Shown here: positions 16,855-25,563 of the stretch, in pieces
Layout of the letters: every line of letters starts with the position of its first letter
Numbering within the stretch: the stretch's first letter is position 1
DNA from: Candidatus Cloacimonas sp.
Lineage (GTDB): Bacteria; Cloacimonadota; Cloacimonadia; Cloacimonadales; Cloacimonadaceae
Assembly: GCA_023227825.1 (NCBI GenBank)
Contig: JALOCJ010000004.1
Span: 149,345 to 213,344, forward strand
Direction of reading: 5' to 3'
DNA: 64,000 nt
Program-made: the position numbers and the translations under genes
The notes under the pieces: generated by a model
Seen by the model: the letters and a program-made list of their open reading frames with translations, nothing else
Database searches by the model: none
What the model was told of the DNA's origin: nothing

Positions 16855-17559
16855 GCAACCTCTTTTGAAGATGACTTCCAAGTGGAGTAAGAGGCTCAAA
16901 ATGATATGCTGGCTTATGTGCAATCAACTTTCCCACATCGATTTGGTATTGATCTGCAAGCGGGAGATTATGTCCGTTATGAGATTGCGGATCACCATTC
17001 CCAAAGGGAAGAGCCGGAACTATGCAGCCTGGAGGTTACAGAGCGCATTGCCAATGTCGCTACAATCAAGGAAGAATTCGAAGGGAACATCCTCTATTAC
17101 CGAATTGATCTTCAGAGTAATACCCTGCTCGAGTATTGGGGATATGATGAGGACGGGATAGAGCAAAGACCATTACTGCTTTCTTCTTCTGAAGTGGAAT
17201 CAAGAATGCTGAATATGAAAAGTCAAAACGGCAAATCAAGTAATCCCAATTTACCGGAAGGCATAGCTAAGCCTGTGTTTTCGAGTTTAGCTCAAAGAGA
17301 GAACTTCTCGCTGGGAAGATCAAGCTTGAATTGCCTTGTGAGAGCTATTGATGTTCCGGTTGTTGAAGACATAACTCCCGATTTCAGACAAGCTGTTCAA
17401 GAACTAACCAAGGTCTATTTCTCGGAAGCGGTGCCAAAGCTATTGCCAGCTAAGCTGATGGCAGCGTATCTGGATAATCCTGAAGTTTTTGACGGTAATG
17501 CAGGACTGGTAAAACAAAGTAAATACCAAATCAATGATTTCCACAGATCAGATAGATAG
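16786..17559 (+). pseudogene. Exported protein of unknown function with two in-frame stops at Gln-like positions
   Basis: ATG 16786 (AGGAG seven bases upstream) starts MGKYRNMLLVTWFVMMLCCSIA, a signal peptide. The same frame then reads TAG (16852-16854), ATSFEDDFQVE, TAA (16888-16890), EAQNDMLAYVQSTF and on without a break to 17559. Both stops are one transition away from Gln codons (CAG, CAA), and SIAQA would be a normal cleavage site. The mature part (about 220 residues) is unrecognised. If translation restarts, ATG 16906 would give a cytosolic 217-residue product. The lipoprotein genes follow at 10 bases, so an operon is likely. Confidence 0.6.
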
Positions 17560-17568
17560 GAGGAAGAG

Positions 17569-18600
17569 ATGAAAAGATATATATACTTTGCGGGGTTATT
17601 GGGTCTGGCTCTTTTATTGGGATCATGTTGGTTGACCGAACCGGTTTATCCGCGTCCTGAGCCCTGGCTTTGCAGTATCAATGCCGATGGAACAGGATTC
17701 AGAAAGATAAAGAAATCCCCTTTCAACACCACCGGATTCTGTGATATCTACATGACCAAGGACAATCGGATCATCTTCTATGGGGAAAAGCTGTGGATAT
17801 CGGAGACGGATACGATCCGTCCGGTTAGCATAACCGATAATATTTATACTCTTCAGGACAATCCAGCCCGATTGTCTCAATCTCCCGATGGCAGCAAGCT
17901 ATATTTTGCCTCAAGAGACAAGAACATTCATGAGCTTGATTTGAATACGATGCTATCCAGGCAACTTACAACAGAGAGTGTAAGAACACTGAGAAACCCG
18001 ATTGTTTCGGATTTGGGAAACTTTATTACTTATACATCTCGTGGATACGGACCGCCTTCCAGATTTACCGAATTCTTATATTGGGTGAATCTGAGTTCAG
18101 GAGATATCGGTACGATTCCCACAATAGATAGCATTTGTGTTAATGCTTTCTACTCAGAAAGTGAAGATTTCGTTTATTATGAAGGAATAAATATAAAACG
18201 TTCACGACTGGATGGTAGTGAGCTTTCGCTTGTCTCTACTGGTGGCAGTATGTATCCATATTCTACATTTGGCGTTTCATCAGATAATCGTTATATAATA
18301 CATGTTTGGGATGAGTATCCAACTCTTGACCTCAAGTGTCATGATAAGCAAACAGGTAACAGTGTACGGTTCCCCATTAAGGCCTCACTTGATCATGGTT
18401 ACATAGCAAAAATATGCAAAGATGCGAATATTGTGTATTATGCTGAACCAGAGTACCCTGACAAGTTAAAGGCATATAATCTTGATACTGGAATTGATAT
18501 GCAATTACTACAAGATAATATAATAGCAACAATTTACAATATTGCTCCTACATGGGATGGTTCTAAAGTATACTTCTATGCAGATATTGCTGAGAAGTAG
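17569..18600 (+). CDS. TolB-like beta-propeller lipoprotein, tandem copy 1
   Basis: A 343-residue lipoprotein: lipobox LLGSC at about 16-20, then PEPWLCSINADGTGFRKI, a PD40/WD40-like TolB propeller repeat (D-G-T-G-x-x-x-I). Later repeats LSQSPDGSKLYFAS, KRSRLDGSELSLVS and APTWDGSKVYFYAD follow. Such propellers bind peptides or partner proteins at the inner face of the outer membrane. The first ~55 residues and the last ~15 are shared with the next gene, while the middle differs. 99 bases (17632-17730) are identical to 18671-18769. RBS AGGAGG. Confidence 0.7.
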   Translation: MKRYIYFAGLLGLALLLGSCWLTEPVYPRPEPWLCSINADGTGFRKIKKSPFNTTGFCDIYMTKDNRIIFYGEKLWISETDTIRPVSITDNIYTLQDNPARLSQSPDGSKLYFASRDKNIHELDLNTMLSRQLTTESVRTLRNPIVSDLGNFITYTSRGYGPPSRFTEFLYWVNLSSGDIGTIPTIDSICVNAFYSESEDFVYYEGINIKRSRLDGSELSLVSTGGSMYPYSTFGVSSDNRYIIHVWDEYPTLDLKCHDKQTGNSVRFPIKASLDHGYIAKICKDANIVYYAEPEYPDKLKAYNLDTGIDMQLLQDNIIATIYNIAPTWDGSKVYFYADIAEK

Positions 18601-18610
18601 GGAGAAAGGC

Positions 18611-19639
18611 ATGAAAAGATATATATACTTAGCGATATTACTGGGTCTGATGTTATTGTTAAATTCTTGTTTGACCGAACCGGTTTATCCGCGTCCTGAG
18701 CCCTGGCTTTGCAGTATCAATGCCGATGGAACAGGATTCAGAAAGATAAAGAAATCCCCTTTCAACACCCCCGGATTGGTGGATATCTACATGACGAAAG
18801 ATAATCGGATCATCTTCTATGGGGAAAAGATGTGGATCTCGGATACAGATACGATCAGGATTGGGCAGTTAACTCCGAGTAATCTTGTTTTGTTCGATTT
18901 TCCACAACTTGAGTTCATGAGAGATGGGGGCACAGCTTATTTTGCAGCAAGCAGGGACATATACAAGCTTGATTTAGCTACCTACGAAGCGTTCAAGATT
19001 ACAGATACACCAGTTGATTACACATATGCAGAACCGCTTCTATCTGATGATGAGCTATGTATTACTATGAGGACATATTCATATAATGGGAAAGAACAAA
19101 GAATTGTTGGTGCATACATAGATCTACGAGATAACGTTCTAAACTACATATATTCAGATATGTGGTTTCCAGCATCGTATAAAACCATGCTTATGACTAG
19201 TGTGAATAAATTGATACTTGAGAACAGAGATGGTTTTGCTAGCGTAAACTTGCAGGACTCAACATACACACTCCATCTACCATATTTGGCAAGCTATAAA
19301 AACATGTTTGAGACAAGCACAGACCAAAGCTATCTAATTACCAAATATGTTCAATCTACCAAGTCATACGCTATAGCCATAGATCTTCAAGATTACACAT
19401 GCTATGAGCTTGGCTATGTCAATGAGTATTACTCAAGAAGTCCAATAAAGGTCTGCAAAGAAGCAAACCTCGTATTCTATTTTGATGATCAGCGGATTTA
19501 CAAGTACGATCTAAACACACATCAAAAAAGCACTGTTATTGGACCTAATGAGGAAGTTGACGTGTTAAGTGTTATCATGTTAGCCCCTACTTGGGATGGC
19601 TCAAAAATGTATTTCTACGCAGATATTGCTGAGAAGTAG
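18611..19639 (+). CDS. TolB-like beta-propeller lipoprotein, tandem copy 2
   Basis: ATG at 18611, ten bases after the previous stop, with GGAGAAAGG as ribosome-binding site. Lipobox LLNSC, then the same propeller opening as copy 1. The middle (about residues 75-320) is only loosely related, and the C-terminus returns to APTWDGSKMYFYADIAEK. Conserved ends with a diverged centre suggest duplication followed by diversification or partial gene conversion at the 5' end. Likely an outer-membrane-associated lipoprotein; ligand unknown. Confidence 0.7.
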   Translation: MKRYIYLAILLGLMLLLNSCLTEPVYPRPEPWLCSINADGTGFRKIKKSPFNTPGLVDIYMTKDNRIIFYGEKMWISDTDTIRIGQLTPSNLVLFDFPQLEFMRDGGTAYFAASRDIYKLDLATYEAFKITDTPVDYTYAEPLLSDDELCITMRTYSYNGKEQRIVGAYIDLRDNVLNYIYSDMWFPASYKTMLMTSVNKLILENRDGFASVNLQDSTYTLHLPYLASYKNMFETSTDQSYLITKYVQSTKSYAIAIDLQDYTCYELGYVNEYYSRSPIKVCKEANLVFYFDDQRIYKYDLNTHQKSTVIGPNEEVDVLSVIMLAPTWDGSKMYFYADIAEK

Positions 19640-19649
19640 GGAGGTATTC

Positions 19650-19934
19650 ATGATTTCAATTAAAGCAGTACTATGCATCTTAGTAGTTACAATTTCTTGC
19701 TCGATTTCATATGCATTCGTTATCAATAGTGAGTTTGTAGATCCGTCTTTACCAGCAGATTCAGTATATCATAAATGGGTATCGGCTGGATCAAATGCTG
19801 TTATAGATTCAGTTTTTACTATCAATGTTCGAGCAATCCCCGATTCTTCATATTATGCAGCCGGAGATTCAATCCATTTCATACCTAACGCTCTTCCCAA
19901 CGATAATCTTGACGATCATTTATCGTTTCAATAG
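19650..19934 (+). CDS. Short exported protein of unknown function
   Basis: 94 residues from the ATG at 19650 (GGGAGGT upstream, 10 bases after the lipoprotein stop). A signal peptide (1-21, ending SISYA) precedes a beta-like mature part (FVINSEFVDPSLPADSVYHKW). It ends at a plain TAG and may be complete or a truncated member of the same exported-protein operon. No family is recognised. Confidence 0.5.
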   Translation: MISIKAVLCILVVTISCSISYAFVINSEFVDPSLPADSVYHKWVSAGSNAVIDSVFTINVRAIPDSSYYAAGDSIHFIPNALPNDNLDDHLSFQ

Positions 19935-19960
19935 CAATGTTTTCCATTCTTTACTATAGC

Positions 19961-20031
19961 CATTATGAGTTATATGTGCCTCAAAAGTTATTTCAAAGGA
20001 GAAAGTTATCAAGGCACAAATGACTCCTGAC
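19961..20031. repeat. ~70 bp inverted-end repeat element, copy 1
   Basis: It is bounded by ATGAGTTATATGTGCC and GGCACAAATGACTCCTGAC, which are near-complementary. Two further copies stand in tandem at 33904-34061. MITE-like or hairpin-forming; no coding content. Confidence 0.55.
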
Positions 20032-20131
20032 TTCCATTCTTCATTCTGCATTCACCGTTCATTCTCAATTTAATCTCTTTTCTCTCTTTTTCTCTTTGTA
20101 AAATTAATCTCTTTTTCTTTTTCCCTCTTTG
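20032..20131. repeat. Low-complexity TCTCTTT spacer repeat
   Basis: Contains TTCACCGTTCATTCTCAATT followed by TCTCTTTTTCTCTTTGTAAAA units. The same family is seen at 21330-21360, 21536-21660, 28255-28305, 29800-29835, 29880-29925 and 33840-33890. Confidence 0.5.
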
Positions 20132-21310
20132 TTAAAAACCTCTATATTCCCAAAAACTCCTCAGCTTATCCACCGGTTTATTCACTTTGCTCATAAAAAT
20201 CATAGCTGCAATCACAAAGGGCTTATACCCTGCTTCCTGATAGGTATGCAGACGATATCTTTCAAACACGGTTTTTGCCACTTCCCCATTTGCACAACTT
20301 ACATCACTGATATCTGCAGGCAAACAGTGTTCGTAAAGAGCATTTCCGTTTTTGGTTTTTTTCATCATCTCTTCATCGCATTCCCAGTCAATAAACTTTT
20401 CATTTTGAGCTAAACACTGCAGTTCAAGTTCTTTCAAGCCCTGTTTATCCCCGGCTTTAAGTAGTTTGGTTCTTTGTTGCATCACCGACATCGGTGCCCA
20501 ACTTTTAGGATAAACGATATCAGCATCGTGAAATGCTTCTTCCATTAAAGTGGTCTTACTAAATGAACCTCCGCTCTCATTGGCAAAAGCAGAGGCAGTT
20601 TGCAAGGTCTCCGGCAGTAAATCATAGCCCTCGGGATGAGCCAGAACAACATTCATCCCGAAACGGGTCATCAGATTTATTACGCCCTGCGGCACAGAAA
20701 GGGGTTTTCCATAGGAAGGAGAATAAGCCCAGCTCATAGCTATTTTTTTGCCTTTCAAGTTTTTCCATCCACCAAAATAATCCTTCAGTTTCAAAAGGTC
20801 GGAAAGAACTTGCGTAGGATGGTCTAAATCACATTGTAAATTTACAACAGTAGGTCTTTGCGCTAAAATTCCTTCACGATAACCTTCGTCAACGGCATTG
20901 GCAACTTCTAACATATAGGTGTGCCCTTCTCCGGGATACATATCATCCCGAATGCCTATTACTTCCGTTAAAAAAGAAATCATATTTGCTGTTTCTCGCA
21001 CTGTTTCCCCATGCGCAATTTGGCTTTTTACTTCATCCAGTTCGGATAAAGCCAAGCCCAAACTATTTACAGCCGAAGCAAAACTGAAACGGGTACGAGT
21101 GCTGTTATCCCTGAAAATAGATATCGCTAAACCATAATCAAAAATCCGCCAGGGTTTTTTCTGCCAATGCAGACCTTGCAGTATTTCCGCTGTAAGCATC
21201 ACGGCTTTCAGTGTGTCTAAACTGTTTTCCCAGGTTAAAAGGAAATCCTTACCCCACAAATCCGGTTTTAAGGTCTCCAGTTCACTAAGCAGTGTATTAA
21301 TCTTGTCCAT
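20132..21310 (-). CDS. ygeW: Knotted carbamoyltransferase YgeW
   Basis: A 392-residue cytosolic enzyme of the aspartate/ornithine carbamoyltransferase superfamily. The carbamoyl-phosphate motif STRTR is at 70-74 (FRDNSTRTRFSF), HPTQ at 164-167 and HCLP at 328-331. Long stretches such as HGETVRETANMISF, MSWAYSPSYGKPLSVPQG and DIVYPKSWAP are specific to YgeW rather than OTC/ATC. The acceptor amine is uncertain. In bacteria ygeW travels with ygeX, ygeY, ssnA and xanthine-dehydrogenase genes and is linked to anaerobic purine breakdown, as here. It is separated from the rest of the cluster by a 420-base repeat-rich spacer. Confidence 0.9.
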   Translation of the reverse strand: MDKINTLLSELETLKPDLWGKDFLLTWENSLDTLKAVMLTAEILQGLHWQKKPWRIFDYGLAISIFRDNSTRTRFSFASAVNSLGLALSELDEVKSQIAHGETVRETANMISFLTEVIGIRDDMYPGEGHTYMLEVANAVDEGYREGILAQRPTVVNLQCDLDHPTQVLSDLLKLKDYFGGWKNLKGKKIAMSWAYSPSYGKPLSVPQGVINLMTRFGMNVVLAHPEGYDLLPETLQTASAFANESGGSFSKTTLMEEAFHDADIVYPKSWAPMSVMQQRTKLLKAGDKQGLKELELQCLAQNEKFIDWECDEEMMKKTKNGNALYEHCLPADISDVSCANGEVAKTVFERYRLHTYQEAGYKPFVIAAMIFMSKVNKPVDKLRSFWEYRGF

Positions 21311-21383
21311 AGCATACCTCTATTTTTTATTTACAAAGAGAAAAAGAGAAAAAGAGAGAATGATAGGGTATTGTTTGAATGTT

Positions 21384-21494
21384 CTAATAGCAAAACAGCA
21401 AACCGGGTCCTAATGCTTTATGAACCTCTATACAAGCACCGATAATTCTACTGCAAAGCTTATCAATTTCTCCTTTTGTTATTTCCTGGTTCAT
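21384..21494 (-). pseudogene. N-terminal fragment of a GxxExxY-family protein
   Basis: A 36-residue frame starting at 21494 with AAAGGAG upstream reads SRIIGACIEVHKALGPGLL, the conserved opening of GxxExxY (PD-(D/E)XK-like, ~125 aa) proteins. After GLL it breaks into FCY and a stop, and the downstream sequence is repeat DNA. The remainder of the gene is lost. GxxExxY genes are typically small genes scattered in environmental genomes, often of unknown role. Confidence 0.6.
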
Positions 21495-21535
21495 CAATTT
21501 CTCCTTTAATTATAAGTTTATATCTCTTGCCAATT

Positions 21536-21660
21536 ATAATCTCTTTCTCTCTTTGTAAAACTAATCTCTTTTTCTCTTTCTCTCTTTGTAAAACAAATCT
21601 CTTTTTCTCTTTCTCTCTTTGTAAAACTAACCTCTTTTTCTCTTTCTCTCTTTGTAAACT
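21536..21660. repeat. Tandem array of ~33 bp TCTCTTT..GTAAAACTAA units
   Basis: Four consecutive units of CTCTTTTTCTCTTTCTCTCTT plus TGTAAAACTAA-like linkers, followed by CTATCTCGCTATCTC-type units to about 21720. Related blocks occur in other spacers. It is too low-complexity to be coding. There are no CRISPR-like unique spacers. Confidence 0.6.
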
Positions 21661-21729
21661 AATCTATCTCGCTATCTCTCTCATTCCGTCTCGCTATCTC
21701 GCCATCCCACTATCTCGCTTAATTCATTC

Positions 21730-22215
21730 TCAATCAAATCTCTTATCCTCATTGTTCCACATTCGCTGCGCAGCCAATAGGATAGCATCAATAATTTGCT
21801 GGTAACCGGTACACCTGCAAATATTTCCTTTAATCGCTTCTCTGGCTTCTTCTCTTGAGGGCTGTTTATTTTCCAGCAAAAAAGCATAAGCAGTTAATAC
21901 CATTCCTGGAGTGCAAAAACCGCATTGAATAGCCCCGGCATCAATAAATGCCTGCTGAATAGGATGCAAAGTTCCACTGGAAGAAGCAAGACCTTCAATC
22001 GTTAAGACCTCTTTATTTACAACATCTTTCAATTTCAACAAGCAAGAACGCCCGGGTTTATTATTAACCAGCACAGTGCAGCTTCCACAAACGCCAATAT
22101 CGCAGCCAATTTTGGTTCCTGTCAAACCCAGATTTTCTCGCAGGTAAGTAGAAAGTTTCAGTTCCGCAAGTTCTTCGGAAACAGAATATTCGGTATTATT
22201 AACGGTTATTTTCAT
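21730..22215 (-). CDS. xdhC: Molybdenum-hydroxylase [2Fe-2S] subunit (xanthine dehydrogenase family)
   Basis: A 161-residue electron-transfer subunit with two [2Fe-2S] clusters. The plant-type N-terminal cluster uses C38, C43, C46 and C58 (GCDIGVCGSCTVLV). The helical-domain cluster uses C98, C101, C133 and C135 (CGFCTPGM, CRCTG). It moves electrons from the molybdopterin site to a flavin or other acceptor. Its ATG overlaps the stop of the large subunit gene by four bases. No FAD subunit gene lies in the window, so the electron acceptor is encoded elsewhere or differs. Symbol by analogy with the E. coli small subunit. Confidence 0.9.
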   Translation of the reverse strand: MKITVNNTEYSVSEELAELKLSTYLRENLGLTGTKIGCDIGVCGSCTVLVNNKPGRSCLLKLKDVVNKEVLTIEGLASSSGTLHPIQQAFIDAGAIQCGFCTPGMVLTAYAFLLENKQPSREEAREAIKGNICRCTGYQQIIDAILLAAQRMWNNEDKRFD

Positions 22216-24476
22216 TGCTTTTTCCCTTTAACATATTCCCTCACCTGGGGGGCAATTGGCAGGTCTGTAAATCTTTTTCCGGTAGCTCTGTATAGGGCAG
22301 TGGAAATTGCCGGAGCGGTAATTTCCAAAGCCGGTTCTCCAATTCCTTTTGCATTAGAAGGAGAATTGGGGTCTGCATTTTCAATCAGGATAGCTGTCAT
22401 TTCCGGTAAGTCCGTGCTCCGCATCACTCTATAGCCGTTATAATTAGTAATCTGTGGTTCACCTTTTACCAGCGGAAAATTTTCATATAAAGCATAACCT
22501 GCTCCCATAGCCATACCTCCGTAAATCTGACCTGTCAGTAAAGCCGGATTTATAGCTTTGCCAATATCATGAGCAGCAACTAAGTTCAGTAAAGTAATTT
22601 TCCCGGTTTTACAATTCACTTTCAGTTCCGCTGCCTGGCAACTGTAAACCCAACTAAAATAAGCGTTTCCATGCCCTGTTTCTTCATCCCAGCTAATTTG
22701 TGGTGCTTTAAATACCCCAAAAGCGAAAGGATAAATTTGATGGTCATAACACCAACGCACTGCGGCAAAGAAATCAGCCACTTTTTCTCCTTGAGCAGAA
22801 TAAATATTGCCATTCTTGTAGCTGCAACCATTTATTCCAAGTGCTTTTTCCACTCCTTCACAGAGACGTTGTTTAATTATTTTGGCAGCATTAACAACAG
22901 CTCCTCCACCCATAATAGTTCCCCTGGAAGCAACTGTAGAACCTCCATCTGGAATATTGGAAGTGGAAGGTAAACGATAACGAATTAGCTCTTTAGGGAT
23001 GCCAAGTTCTTTGGCGGCAATCAAAATCATCGCACTTTGGGCTCCCTGTCCGTTTTCGTGCACCCCGGTTTCCAGTAAAACACTGCCATCGGGTTGAATA
23101 TTAATGATAGCACTGTTCATATCGGTTCCTTCTGCTCCTAAACTAACTCCCCGGTAAGCAATTGCATATCCAATTCCATACCATTCCTCTACATCAGGGT
23201 TGCCGAAACTACATTGCTGCACTTTGTTTTCGTAATCAATTTCTTGCAAAACACTATCCATAACCTGCTGCAGGGAAACGGTATGATTATCCAGTTTCTG
23301 TTCCGTAATTGTCTTGCTGCCTTGATGAACCATATTCATTTTGCGGAATTCCGTTGCATCCATATTTAATTTTTCCGCTGCCATTTCTATCAGCTGTTCA
23401 ATGGCAAAATTTACCTGAGGAGAACCGAAACCACGGAAAGCCCCCGAGAAAATGTTATTGGTATAAACGCCGTAAACATCACTTTGAACATTGGGAACTT
23501 CATAGCAACCACAACTTTGAACTGTGGAACGCCAAGTAACCCAAGGTGTTACACTGCAGTAGGCACCCCCGTCTGCAACAATCCGAGCTTTAATAAAAAC
23601 AATTTTTCCGTTCTTCTTAAGCCCCATTCTATATTGCAGTTTGTAAGGATGACGTTTATAGCTTTCCCGCATACTCATTTCTCTGCTGTAAATTAATTTT
23701 ACCGGTTTCCTGGTAAGATAGGCACATAAAGCTGCCCGGGCACAAACTAAGGCAGCCGTATCATCCTTTCCTCCAAAACCTCCGCCCATAGGAATATTCT
23801 TCACTTCCACTGCGCTCAACTTGCAGCCCAAAGTGGAAGCAACAAATCTTCTAGTAGAAAAAGGATGCTGCATACTGCCCAGCACTTCCATAACACCATC
23901 GGGGCGTAAATAACAAAGTGCTGTTTCCGGTTCCAGATAACAATGCTCAACGCGGGAAGTATTAAACTCCTGTTCAATAATAAGTTCTGCTTCTTTTTCG
24001 CCCTGTTCCATATTTCCGGTGCGCACTTTATGATAATTACAGATATTACTGCCAAAATCAGGATTAACCAGGGGACTTGTCCCTTGCATTGCTTCTTCGG
24101 GATTATAAACACCCGGAATTTCTTCCAGTTCAACTTCCACGAAAGGTAATGCGGAAAGAGCTATCTCCCGAGTTTCTGCTACAATTAAAGCAATAACATC
24201 TCCCGCAGAACGAATTCTCCTGTTAACTAAAGTAGGACAATCCTTAATAATCTGTCCAAATTTGATATTTCCAGGAATATCCTTCGCTGTATAAACAGCT
24301 ACAACTCCTTTTTGGTTAAGCGCTTTAGAGTAGTTTATGGTTTTAATAATAGCGCTTGCAACTTTGGAATGCACAGGAACTGCATATAGCATATCAGGCA
24401 ATTTATAATCATCGGTGTATTTTGCTTTGCCGGTAACTTTAGCAGCTGCGTCATTACGAAAAGCATCAGTAAACAT
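22212..24476 (-). CDS. xdhA: Molybdenum-hydroxylase large (molybdopterin-binding) subunit, xanthine dehydrogenase-like
   Basis: A 754-residue catalytic subunit, the same size as E. coli XdhA. It has the a/b hammerhead domain (about 15-125), cofactor motifs GGGFGGKDD at 231-239 and GAFRGFGSPQ at 345-354, and GIGEPALEIT near 711-720 with the catalytic Glu at about 714. Substrates of this family are purines or related N-heterocycles, hydroxylated at carbon. The neighbours (YgeW, YgeY, SsnA, a hydantoinase) favour a purine or urate-type substrate. It overlaps the amidohydrolase gene by 11 bases and the [2Fe-2S] subunit by four. Confidence 0.9.
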   Translation of the reverse strand: MFTDAFRNDAAAKVTGKAKYTDDYKLPDMLYAVPVHSKVASAIIKTINYSKALNQKGVVAVYTAKDIPGNIKFGQIIKDCPTLVNRRIRSAGDVIALIVAETREIALSALPFVEVELEEIPGVYNPEEAMQGTSPLVNPDFGSNICNYHKVRTGNMEQGEKEAELIIEQEFNTSRVEHCYLEPETALCYLRPDGVMEVLGSMQHPFSTRRFVASTLGCKLSAVEVKNIPMGGGFGGKDDTAALVCARAALCAYLTRKPVKLIYSREMSMRESYKRHPYKLQYRMGLKKNGKIVFIKARIVADGGAYCSVTPWVTWRSTVQSCGCYEVPNVQSDVYGVYTNNIFSGAFRGFGSPQVNFAIEQLIEMAAEKLNMDATEFRKMNMVHQGSKTITEQKLDNHTVSLQQVMDSVLQEIDYENKVQQCSFGNPDVEEWYGIGYAIAYRGVSLGAEGTDMNSAIINIQPDGSVLLETGVHENGQGAQSAMILIAAKELGIPKELIRYRLPSTSNIPDGGSTVASRGTIMGGGAVVNAAKIIKQRLCEGVEKALGINGCSYKNGNIYSAQGEKVADFFAAVRWCYDHQIYPFAFGVFKAPQISWDEETGHGNAYFSWVYSCQAAELKVNCKTGKITLLNLVAAHDIGKAINPALLTGQIYGGMAMGAGYALYENFPLVKGEPQITNYNGYRVMRSTDLPEMTAILIENADPNSPSNAKGIGEPALEITAPAISTALYRATGKRFTDLPIAPQVREYVKGKKQ

Positions 24477-25563
24477 TATTATTATGCCTCCTCAATTCAT
24501 AATAGCTCCAAAAGTCAATCCACGGATTAGGTGTATTTGCCCAACTGGGAATAACAGGAATTGGAGCTCCCAGGCGTTCATAACTAAGCGTATCCTCTTC
24601 TACCGTGAAATCCATCATCTTGGCAGGTGTATAACTTATCAAATTAAAAAGTTGCTCCATAGTCAGTTTGCCTTTTTCTACCAGATGTTCTGCCAGCAAA
24701 GTAAAAAGAGCTCCGCTTCCAGCAATACCCATCGGGGTTTTAGCAGGATACAAAATTCCTATGTCTTTGGTTTCGGAACTAAAAGCACAATGATCACTGG
24801 CAATAATATCAAAAACACCATCCTGTAAAAGTTCCAGTAAAAGACCTCTACTGCTTTCACTGCGTATAGGAGGAGAACAAAGCCAGCGATGACCTTCCGG
24901 TTCATTCAAGACATCCTCATTCAAAAGCAAATAGTGAGGTGCAGTTTCACAAGTTATATAATCCGCCTCCTTTTTTGCCTGCTGAACTAAAAGCGCTGCC
25001 TGAGGAGAAGAAATATGGACTATATGCAGAGGATAATGATGCTTTATAGATAGATTAAGCAACTTCTCCACTGCAGTAATTTCCGCTTTTTCAGGACGGC
25101 GTAAACAGTGGTCTGATGGCTTATGAAAAGGATAGCGTTCACTGTATTCGCTAATTATTTCATCCTCTTCACAATGCACCAGTAATCTTTTTTGGGGAGT
25201 AGGCATTTCTTCCATAAAGCGTTCAATGCTTTCATAGCTTTGATATAGCCCTGCTTCCCGATAAGTGGTATAGAGCTTTAAATCGGTATCTTCTTTCAGA
25301 ATTCTTTCCAATTTACGCATATCCAACTGCCTGGGGGTTAAATGCCAAAAGACCTTTCCTGAAAAGCTAAGGGATGCTTTTCGCATTCTTGCCAGTTTGG
25401 AAGAAAGTGGTTCATTCGGACTTTCGGTTACAAATGCACCAATTCCTTCCAAACCGTTATGTTCATAAAGAAGATTGAAACTCTTCCAGCTATCTGCTAA
25501 AAGGTGTCCGCCAATGGTTTCACCAATATGCACATGGAAATCGTAAATTCCGCTTGCTTTCAT
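24466..25563 (-). CDS. Dihydroorotase/D-hydantoinase-like cyclic amidohydrolase
   Basis: A 365-residue metal-dependent hydrolase of cyclic amides. The binuclear site is intact: H10-x-H12 (DFHVHIG), Lys96 in KLYTTY as the probable carbamylated lysine, H130 (LLVHCEEDE), H183 (HIVHIS) and Asp257 (ASDHCAF). It is shorter at the N-terminus than classical hydantoinases, beginning almost at the HxH motif, more like compact dihydroorotases. In this cluster it likely opens a ring derived from purine breakdown (hydantoin/ureide), the place held by HyuA in enterobacteria. ATGA overlap with the PLP-enzyme gene. Confidence 0.8.
   Translation of the reverse strand: MKASGIYDFHVHIGETIGGHLLADSWKSFNLLYEHNGLEGIGAFVTESPNEPLSSKLARMRKASLSFSGKVFWHLTPRQLDMRKLERILKEDTDLKLYTTYREAGLYQSYESIERFMEEMPTPQKRLLVHCEEDEIISEYSERYPFHKPSDHCLRRPEKAEITAVEKLLNLSIKHHYPLHIVHISSPQAALLVQQAKKEADYITCETAPHYLLLNEDVLNEPEGHRWLCSPPIRSESSRGLLLELLQDGVFDIIASDHCAFSSETKDIGILYPAKTPMGIAGSGALFTLLAEHLVEKGKLTMEQLFNLISYTPAKMMDFTVEEDTLSYERLGAPIPVIPSWANTPNPWIDFWSYYELRRHNNNVY

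Noticed and set aside
1..17559. Stop-codon reassignment (TAA/TAG read as an amino acid) across the genome
   Set aside because: Housekeeping genes such as asnS, radA, tkt and lolD end normally at TAA/TAG/TGA at family lengths, so isolated stops are local events.
21536..21720. CRISPR array
   Set aside because: Units are low-complexity and contiguous with no unique spacers, and no cas genes are present.
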